The translations under genes were made by a program, and so were the position numbers. Below the pieces are notes generated by a model, which worked only from the letters and a program-made list of their open reading frames with translations, was not told where the DNA came from and searched no databases. A stretch of DNA of 64,000 nt, from NCBI RefSeq assembly GCF_007991755.1, contig NZ_BJYY01000009.1:1-64000 (forward strand), written 5' to 3'. This document shows, piece after piece, positions 55,547 through 64,000 of this stretch. The DNA is from Cellulomonas aerilata. GTDB lineage: Bacteria; Actinomycetota; Actinomycetes; Actinomycetales; Cellulomonadaceae. Within the stretch, counting starts at the first letter, position 1; each line of letters starts with the position of its first letter.

Positions 55547-56771
55547 CCGAGCAGACCGCCCGCGCGGCGGGCCCCGCCGTGCTCGTCCTGGAGGACGGGC
55601 GCGTGTTCACCGGGCGCGCGTACGGCGCCACCGGCCGCACGGTCGGCGAGATCGTCTTCAACACCGGCATGACCGGCTACCAGGAGACGCTCACCGACCC
55701 CTCCTACCACCGGCAGATCGTCGTCATGACGGCGCCGCACGTCGGCAACACCGGCGTGAACGACGAGGACGACGAGTCCACCCGCATCTGGGTCGCCGGC
55801 TTCGTCGTCCGCGACCCCGCCCGCCGCGCCTCGAGCTGGCGCTCCACGCGGGACCTGGACTCCGAGCTCGCCGAGCAGGGCGTGGTGGGGATCAGCGCGA
55901 TCGACACCCGTGCGCTGACCCGGCACCTGCGCGAGCGCGGCGTCATGCGCGCCGGCATCTTCTCCGGGGACGCGCTGGCCGGACGCGACGGCAGCGCCCG
56001 TCCCGTCGCCGAGCTCCGCGCCGAGGTCGAGGCCGCACCACGGATGGCCGGCGCCGACCTGGCCGGCGAGGTCTCCACCGGCACCGCGTACGTCGTGCCC
56101 GCGCTCGGCCCGGACGGGGAGCGCCTGGCGACCCCGGTCGCCACCGTCGCCGCGGTGGACCTGGGGATCAAGTCCAACACCCCCCGCTCGCTCGCCCAGC
56201 GCGGCGTCGAGGTCCACGTGCTGCCCGCGACCGCGACCATCGACGAGGTGCTCGCGACCGGACCGGACGGGGTGTTCTTCTCCAACGGCCCCGGGGACCC
56301 CTCCGCCGCGACGCACGAGATCGACCTGCTGCGCGACGTCCTGGACCGGCGGATCCCGTTCTTCGGCATCTGCTACGGCAACCAGCTGCTCGGCCGGGCG
56401 CTGGGGTACGGGACCTACAAGCTCGCCTACGGCCACCGCGGGGTGAACCAGCCGGTGATGGACCGGACCACCGGCAAGGTGGAGATCACCGCGCACAACC
56501 ACGGCTTCGCCGTCGACGCCCCGCTGGACGGCGAGAGCGTCGCCCCGCACGACGGCGGCCGCTACGGCCGGGTCGTCGTCTCCCACGTGGACCTCAACGA
56601 CGACGTCGTGGAGGGCCTGTCGGCCCTGGACCTGCCGGCCTTCTCGGTGCAGTACCACCCCGAGGCCGCCGCCGGACCGCACGACGCCGCCTACCTGTTC
56701 GACCGCTTCCTGGACCTCATGCAGCAGGGCGCGCCCTCGGCCGCCCCCACCACCCCGAAGGACGCCCACTG

Positions 56772-56772
<1 letters not shown>
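55543..56772 (+). CDS. carA: Carbamoyl-phosphate synthase small subunit
   Basis: 409 aa. N-terminal CPSase domain ([20 protein letters not shown]) and class I glutaminase with nucleophile Cys in [12 protein letters not shown] and catalytic histidine in QYHPEA. It supplies ammonia to CarB. GTG overlaps the PH-like gene; the stop overlaps carB by 1 nt. Confidence 0.97.
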
Positions 56773-60094
<3,322 letters not shown>

Positions 60095-60098
<4 letters not shown>

Positions 60099-61015
60099 GC
60101 GCAGCCGGTCCCGCCGCCACCGCGGGGGAGCGCCCGTCGTTCGGCGCCCGGCTCACGCGCGCCATGGACGCCGACGGGCCGCTGTGCGTGGGCATCGACC
60201 CGCACCCGGGGCTGCTGCACGCCTGGGGCCTGCCGGACGACGCCTCGGGCGTGCGCGAGCTGGCGCTGCGGGTCATGGACGCCGTCGGCGGGCGGGTGGC
60301 CGCCGTCAAGCCGCAGTCCGCGCTGTTCGAGCGGCACGGCGCCGTCGGCGTCGCGGTGCTCGAGGAGGTCGTCGCCGCCGGACGGGCGACGGGGACCCTG
60401 GTGATCGTCGACGCCAAGCGCGGCGACATCGGCTCCACCATGGCCGGGTACGCGGACGCCTACCTGCGCGACGGCTCGCCGCTCGCCGGCGACGCGCTGA
60501 CCGTGTCCCCGTACCTCGGGTTCGGGTCGCTGTCCCCCGCCGTGGAGGCCGCCGCGGCGACCGGACGTGGGCTGTTCGTGCTCGCGCTGACGTCCAACCC
60601 GGAGGGTGCGAGCGTCCAGCACGCGGTCGGGCCGGACGGTCGCAGCGTGGCCCGGGTGGTCGCCGAGGAGGCGGCCGCTCTCAACGCCGCCGAGCTGGGG
60701 CGGGCGGACGCCACCGCGGAGCCCCGGTCGGCGCGCGCGGTGCTGGGGTCCACCGGCCTCGTCGTGGGCGCCACCATCGGCGACGCGGCCCGGCGGCTGG
60801 GCGTCGACCTCGCCGCCGTCGGGGGACCGCTGCTGGCGCCCGGCGTCGGGGCGCAGGGAGCCGGGCCGGCCGAGCTGGCCGACGTCTTCGGCGCCGCCCG
60901 TGGCGCGGTGCTGGCGTCGTCGTCCCGCGGGGTGCTCGCGGCCGGCCCGCAGGTCGCCGCGCTCCGGGCAGCGGCCCTGCGTGCGGCGGCCGACGCGGCC
61001 GCCGCACTGGCCTGA
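60095..61015 (+). CDS. pyrF: Orotidine-5'-phosphate decarboxylase (type 2)
   Basis: 306 aa. [16 protein letters not shown] and the catalytic [16 protein letters not shown], then [15 protein letters not shown]; the longer size fits the actinobacterial type 2 group. Last gene of the pyr operon (pyrD and pyrE are not here). GTG overlaps carB. Confidence 0.95.
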
Positions 61016-61096
61016 GGTCGACCCGGCGCGCGCCCGCGCCGCACCGGACCCGCACCTGACCTGCGGAGAGACACACCGCGGGGCCGGTGCGCGCGA

Positions 61097-61125
61097 TTGC
61101 CGTCGACCCCCCTGGTCGCTAGGTT
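61097..61125 (+). promoter_or_regulatory. Promoter TTGCCG-N17-TAGGTT for mihF
   Basis: -35 TTGCCG (61097-61102), 17-nt spacer and -10 TAGGTT (61120-61125), 39 nt before the mihF start. It is the best -35/-10 pair found in the window. Confidence 0.65.
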
Positions 61126-61164
61126 CGACAGACGACCCCGCCCACGACGATGAGGTGACCACGC

Positions 61165-61476
61165 GTGGCCCTACCGCCGCTCACCCCCGAACAACGCACC
61201 GCAGCGCTGGAGAAGGCTGCCGCGGCCCGACAGGCCCGAGCCGAGGTGAAGAACCGCCTCAAGTACTCCCAGGGCTCGCTCTCGGAGGTGATCGAGCAGG
61301 GCCGCACGGACGACACCATCGGCAAGCTCAAGGTGGTCGCCCTCCTGGAGTCGCTGCCCGGCGTCGGCAAGGTCAAGGCCCGCGCGATCATGGCCGAGGT
61401 GGGGATCTCCGAGACGCGGCGGGTCCGCGGCCTCGGCCCGCACCAGGCCAAGGCGCTCGTCGACCGCTTCGGCTGA
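61165..61476 (+). CDS. mihF: Mycobacterial-type integration host factor (mIHF)
   Basis: 103 aa. Basic N-terminal helix, the core LLESLPGVGKVKARAIMAEVG (helix-two turns-helix) and the C-terminal RVRGLGPHQAKALVDRFG. An essential actinobacterial nucleoid protein that bends DNA. GTG with GAGGTG upstream and its own promoter. The neighbouring gmk-rpoZ-coaBC order is conserved. Confidence 0.95.
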   Translation: MALPPLTPEQRTAALEKAAAARQARAEVKNRLKYSQGSLSEVIEQGRTDDTIGKLKVVALLESLPGVGKVKARAIMAEVGISETRRVRGLGPHQAKALVDRFG

Positions 61477-61554
61477 CCGCACCCGCGCCCGGCACCACCT
61501 GCGCGCCCCGGCACCATCCGCCCGCACGTCACCCTCAGGAGCACCGCACCACCC

Positions 61555-62124
61555 ATGACGACGACGCCAGCCCGGCTCACCGTTCTCGCCGGACCGACCG
61601 CCGTCGGCAAGGGGACCGTCTCCGCCGACGTCCGCGCGCGGTACCCCGACGTGTGGCTCTCGGTCTCCGCGACCACGCGCGACCCCCGACCGGGGGAGGT
61701 GGACGGGGTGCACTACCACTTCGTCTCGACCGAGCGGTTCGACGAGATGGCCGAGCGCGGCGAGCTGCTGGAGTGGGCGGTCGTGCACGGACGCAACCGC
61801 TACGGCACGCCCCGCCGGCCGGTCGAGGAGAAGCTCGCCGCGGGGGAGCCGGCGCTCCTCGAGATCGACCTGCAGGGCGCCCGGCAGGTGCGGCAGACCA
61901 TGCCCGGGGCCCTGTTCGTGTTCCTCGCGCCGCCCACGTGGGAGGAGCTGGAGCGCCGGCTGGTGGGCCGCGGCACCGAGGGGCCCGAGGAGCGCGCCCG
62001 CCGGCTCGACACCGCGAAGGTGGAGCTCGCCGCGGAGTCCGAGTTCGACGTGACGATCGTCAACGACGACGTGCACCGGGCGACGGACGAGCTGGTCCGG
62101 ACCATGGGTCTGGCGACCCGGTAG
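61555..62124 (+). CDS. gmk: Guanylate kinase
   Basis: 189 aa. P-loop [10 protein letters not shown] (usually GPSGVGKGT), GMP-binding [19 protein letters not shown] and [13 protein letters not shown], lid segment [14 protein letters not shown]. It phosphorylates GMP to GDP. AGGAG lies about 14 nt before the ATG. The TAG stop is also the first half of a -10 box for rpoZ. Confidence 0.96.
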   Translation: MTTTPARLTVLAGPTAVGKGTVSADVRARYPDVWLSVSATTRDPRPGEVDGVHYHFVSTERFDEMAERGELLEWAVVHGRNRYGTPRRPVEEKLAAGEPALLEIDLQGARQVRQTMPGALFVFLAPPTWEELERRLVGRGTEGPEERARRLDTAKVELAAESEFDVTIVNDDVHRATDELVRTMGLATR

Positions 62125-62127
62125 ACT
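62122..62127 (+). promoter_or_regulatory. -10 box TAGACT before rpoZ, overlapping the gmk stop codon
   Basis: TAGACT at 62122-62127, 36 nt before the rpoZ GTG; its first three bases are the gmk stop. The -35 at 17 nt (GGACCA) is poor. Confidence 0.45.
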
Positions 62128-62163
62128 CGGCCCCGACTTCCCCCCACCTCCAGGAGGACCACC

Positions 62164-62436
62164 GTGTCCGGAACCGTTGCCGAGCCCGTCGGCATCACCG
62201 ACCCGCCGATCGACAAGCTGCTCGAGAGGGCCAGCTCCAAGTACTCGCTGGTCGTCTACTCGGCCAAGCGCGCGCGGCAGATCAACGCGTACTACTCCCA
62301 GCTCAACGAGGGCCTGCTCGAGTACGTCGGCCCGCTGGTCGAGACCCGCCCGCAGGAGAAGGCCCTGTCCATCGCGATGCGCGAGATCAACGACGGCCTG
62401 CTGACCGCCGAGCACAACGAGCCGACCGGCGCCTGA
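62164..62436 (+). CDS. rpoZ: RNA polymerase omega subunit
   Basis: 90 aa. [21 protein letters not shown] and [16 protein letters not shown] are typical actinobacterial omega. It aids folding of the beta-prime subunit. GTG with a strong GGAGG. coaBC follows after 7 nt. Confidence 0.96.
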   Translation: MSGTVAEPVGITDPPIDKLLERASSKYSLVVYSAKRARQINAYYSQLNEGLLEYVGPLVETRPQEKALSIAMREINDGLLTAEHNEPTGA

Positions 62437-62443
62437 CCCGCCC

Positions 62444-63685
62444 GTGCGCATCCTCCTCGGCGTCGCGGGCGGGATCGCCGCCTACAAGGCGGTCCTGCTC
62501 CTGCGCCTGCTGCGTGAGGCCGGGCACGACGTCCGCGTCATCCCGACCCACGCAGCCCTCGAGTTCGTCGGGCGGCCCACCTGGGAGGCGCTGTCCGGTC
62601 ACCCGGCCACGCCGGAGGTGTTCGAGGACGTCGAGCACGTCCCGCACGTCTCCCTGGGCCAGGGCGCGGACCTCCTCGTCGTCGCGCCCGCCACCGCGGA
62701 CCTGCTCTCGCGAGCGGCGACCGGCCGGGCGGACGACCTGCTGACCAGCACGCTGCTGACGGTCCGCTGCCCGGTGCTCCTCGCCCCGGCGATGCACACC
62801 GAGATGTGGGACCACCCGGCGACCCGGGCGAACGTCGCCACGCTGCGCCAGCGGGGCGTGCACGTCCTGGAGCCTGCCTCCGGACGCCTCACCGGCAGCG
62901 ACACCGGCCCGGGACGCCTGCCCGAGCCGGCCGAGATCGCCGCGGCCGCGCTGGCGCTGGTGCGCCCGGGCGACGCCGGCTCGCACGCAGCCGCGGCCGG
63001 GACGGACCCGGCCCGCGCGCAGGACCTGGCCGGACGCCATGTGGTGGTGTCCGCCGGCGGCACCCGCGAGCCGATCGACCCGGTCCGGTTCCTCGGCAAC
63101 CGCTCCTCGGGCCGTCAGGGCCTCGCCCTGGCCCGGGCGGCCCGTGCCCGCGGCGCCCGGGTCACCCTGGTCGCCGCCAACGTCACGCTGCCGGACCCGG
63201 ACGGCGTCGACGTCGTCCACGTGGAGTCCACCGCCGAGCTGCGCGACGCGGTCCACGCCGCCGCCAAGGACGCCGACGTCGTGGTGATGGCGGCCGCCGT
63301 CGCCGACTTCCGTCCCGCGAGCACAGCCGGGCACAAGATCAAGAAGCGTGACGACGGCGTGGTGGCCCCGATCGCCCTCGAGGCGAACCCGGACGTCCTC
63401 GCCGAGCTCGCCGGGGAGCTGCGGCGCCCGGGCCAGGTCGTCGTCGGGTTCGCGGCGGAGACCGGCGACGACGCCGGCGACGTGCTCGAGCACGGCCGGC
63501 ACAAGGCCCGGCGCAAGGGTGCCGACCTGCTCGCGGTGAACGCCGTCGGCGGCGGCCTCGGCTTCGGGACCGCGGACAACGAGGTGACGATCCTGGACGC
63601 GTCCGGCGACGTGGTCGGGCGTGCCGCGGGGTCCAAGGACGTCGTCGCGGACGGCCTGCTGGACGCCGTCGTGCACCTGCTCTAG
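62444..63685 (+). CDS. coaBC: Phosphopantothenoylcysteine decarboxylase/synthase
   Basis: 413 aa fusion. CoaC half: ILLGVAGGIAAYKA, catalytic histidine in VEHVPHVSLG and PAMHTEMWDHPA. CoaB half from about residue 190: VVVSAGGTREPIDPVRFLGN and the conserved IKKRDDG, needed for the synthase. Two steps of coenzyme A synthesis. The GTG start lies close after rpoZ. Confidence 0.96.
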   Translation: MRILLGVAGGIAAYKAVLLLRLLREAGHDVRVIPTHAALEFVGRPTWEALSGHPATPEVFEDVEHVPHVSLGQGADLLVVAPATADLLSRAATGRADDLLTSTLLTVRCPVLLAPAMHTEMWDHPATRANVATLRQRGVHVLEPASGRLTGSDTGPGRLPEPAEIAAAALALVRPGDAGSHAAAAGTDPARAQDLAGRHVVVSAGGTREPIDPVRFLGNRSSGRQGLALARAARARGARVTLVAANVTLPDPDGVDVVHVESTAELRDAVHAAAKDADVVVMAAAVADFRPASTAGHKIKKRDDGVVAPIALEANPDVLAELAGELRRPGQVVVGFAAETGDDAGDVLEHGRHKARRKGADLLAVNAVGGGLGFGTADNEVTILDASGDVVGRAAGSKDVVADGLLDAVVHLL

Positions 63686-63707
63686 GCACCCCGCTCGTCC
63701 CGGGTGC
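63686..63707 (+). terminator. Hairpin after coaBC
   Basis: GCACCC (63686-63691) pairs with GGGTGC (63702-63707) over 10 nt, immediately after the coaBC stop. Confidence 0.45.
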
Positions 63708-63723
63708 ACCCGCGAACGGCACC

Positions 63724-63777
63724 TTGTCCTGCTCGTGACGCGGCGAGTAGCGTCGGGCTCCCGGCGACGTCGCCGGG
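63724..63777 (+). promoter_or_regulatory. Promoter and 18-bp perfect palindrome before the last gene
   Basis: TTGTCC (63724-63729), an 18-nt spacer and TAGCGT (63748-63753) form a plausible promoter. The palindrome CCCGGCGACGTCGCCGGG (63760-63777) follows at about the start of transcription, flanked on both sides by GGGCTC overlapping its ends. It could be an operator or form a leader hairpin. Confidence 0.5.
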
Positions 63778-63796
63778 CTCGGCCTCGAGGTGCGGC

Positions 63797-64000
63797 ATGA
63801 AGCGACAGGTCATGCGAGCCGACATCACGGCCGCGGTCGTCGGCCTCGGGCTGGCGGCCACGATGCTGGTCGGCACGGCGGTCCCGGCCGTCGGAGGGCC
63901 ATCGGGCGCCTCGGCCGCAGGGGCGACGGTGCGCGAGCTCGACCGTGACCTCGACCCGCCGGCGATGCCACCGATCGGGTGGACGCCGTGCGGTCTGGGC
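63797..64000 (+). CDS. Secreted protein, probably an alpha/beta hydrolase (truncated by window edge)
   Basis: The first 68 residues are visible: MKRQVMRADITAAVVGLGLA and a hydrophobic core form a signal peptide, with probable cleavage near residue 41 (after SASA or AAGA). The mature start ends PPIGWTPCGLG, which resembles the beginning of secreted tripeptidyl aminopeptidase-like alpha/beta hydrolases of actinobacteria. That identity rests on about ten residues. ATG 63797 has GAGGTG upstream. Confidence 0.6.
   Translation, partial: MKRQVMRADITAAVVGLGLAATMLVGTAVPAVGGPSGASAAGATVRELDRDLDPPAMPPIGWTPCGLG

Overview
The window is very GC-rich, densely packed actinobacterial chromosome. Gene content and order point to a monoderm actinomycete, most like Cellulomonadaceae or a relative (inferred from synteny and protein style; no 16S gene is present). 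The order ppi-MBL-hisS-radical SAM-aspS-rarA-alaS-ruvX-mltG-aroE-aroC-aroK-aroB-aroQ-efp-nusB, and then pyrR-pyrB-pyrC-carA-carB-pyrF-mihF-gmk-rpoZ-coaBC, is the backbone also found in Mycobacterium. No tRNA, rRNA, CRISPR array, insertion sequence or prophage was seen.

Layout. 1-8219: DUF349-like gene fragment and cyclophilin (minus strand), MBL hydrolase, hisS, an SOS-box-preceded radical SAM gene, a PPOX/F420-type protein, aspS and a GNAT protein. 8258-16416: six genes joined by 4-bp stop/start overlaps: lone receiver, membrane HEAT protein, processive GT2 glycosyltransferase, CHASE-PAS histidine kinase, Rcp1-like receiver and a REC-PAS-histidine kinase. A kinase remnant follows. 16824-21800 (minus strand): a small secreted protein, a CE1759/CE1758-type FMN reductase and luciferase-like monooxygenase pair, and an MMPL exporter. 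21932-30597: rarA, rpsD, DUF948 pair, alaS, ruvX, mltG, aroE. 30631-41704: a complete Gram-positive type IV pilus locus (pilB, pilT, pilC, major pilin, two minor pilins, a PilX-like protein, pilD, pilM, pilN, pilO) between aroE and aroC. 41845-49487: aroCKB, then an interruption (VOC protein, repeats, frameshifted DUF222/HNH gene), then aroQ, a SatD-like regulator, efp and nusB. 49546-51759: a GGDEF-EAL protein (minus strand). 51971-61015: the pyrimidine operon behind a PyrR-binding RNA element. 61097-64000: mihF, gmk, rpoZ, coaBC and the start of a secreted hydrolase-like gene.

The most notable observation is regulatory. CTCA-N16-GCCGAT elements, resembling sigma-28 (FliA/WhiG) promoters, lie upstream of four pilus transcription units (pilB, pilT, pilin, pilM) and of the six-gene sensory/glycosyltransferase operon. 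This suggests one regulon joining surface motility or adhesion, polysaccharide synthesis and phosphorelay signalling. PilB also carries two MshEN-type motifs (the c-di-GMP-binding family), and a c-di-GMP turnover protein is encoded 17 kb away. Several genes have a TANNNT-like box 6-7 nt before the start codon, which predicts leaderless mRNAs.
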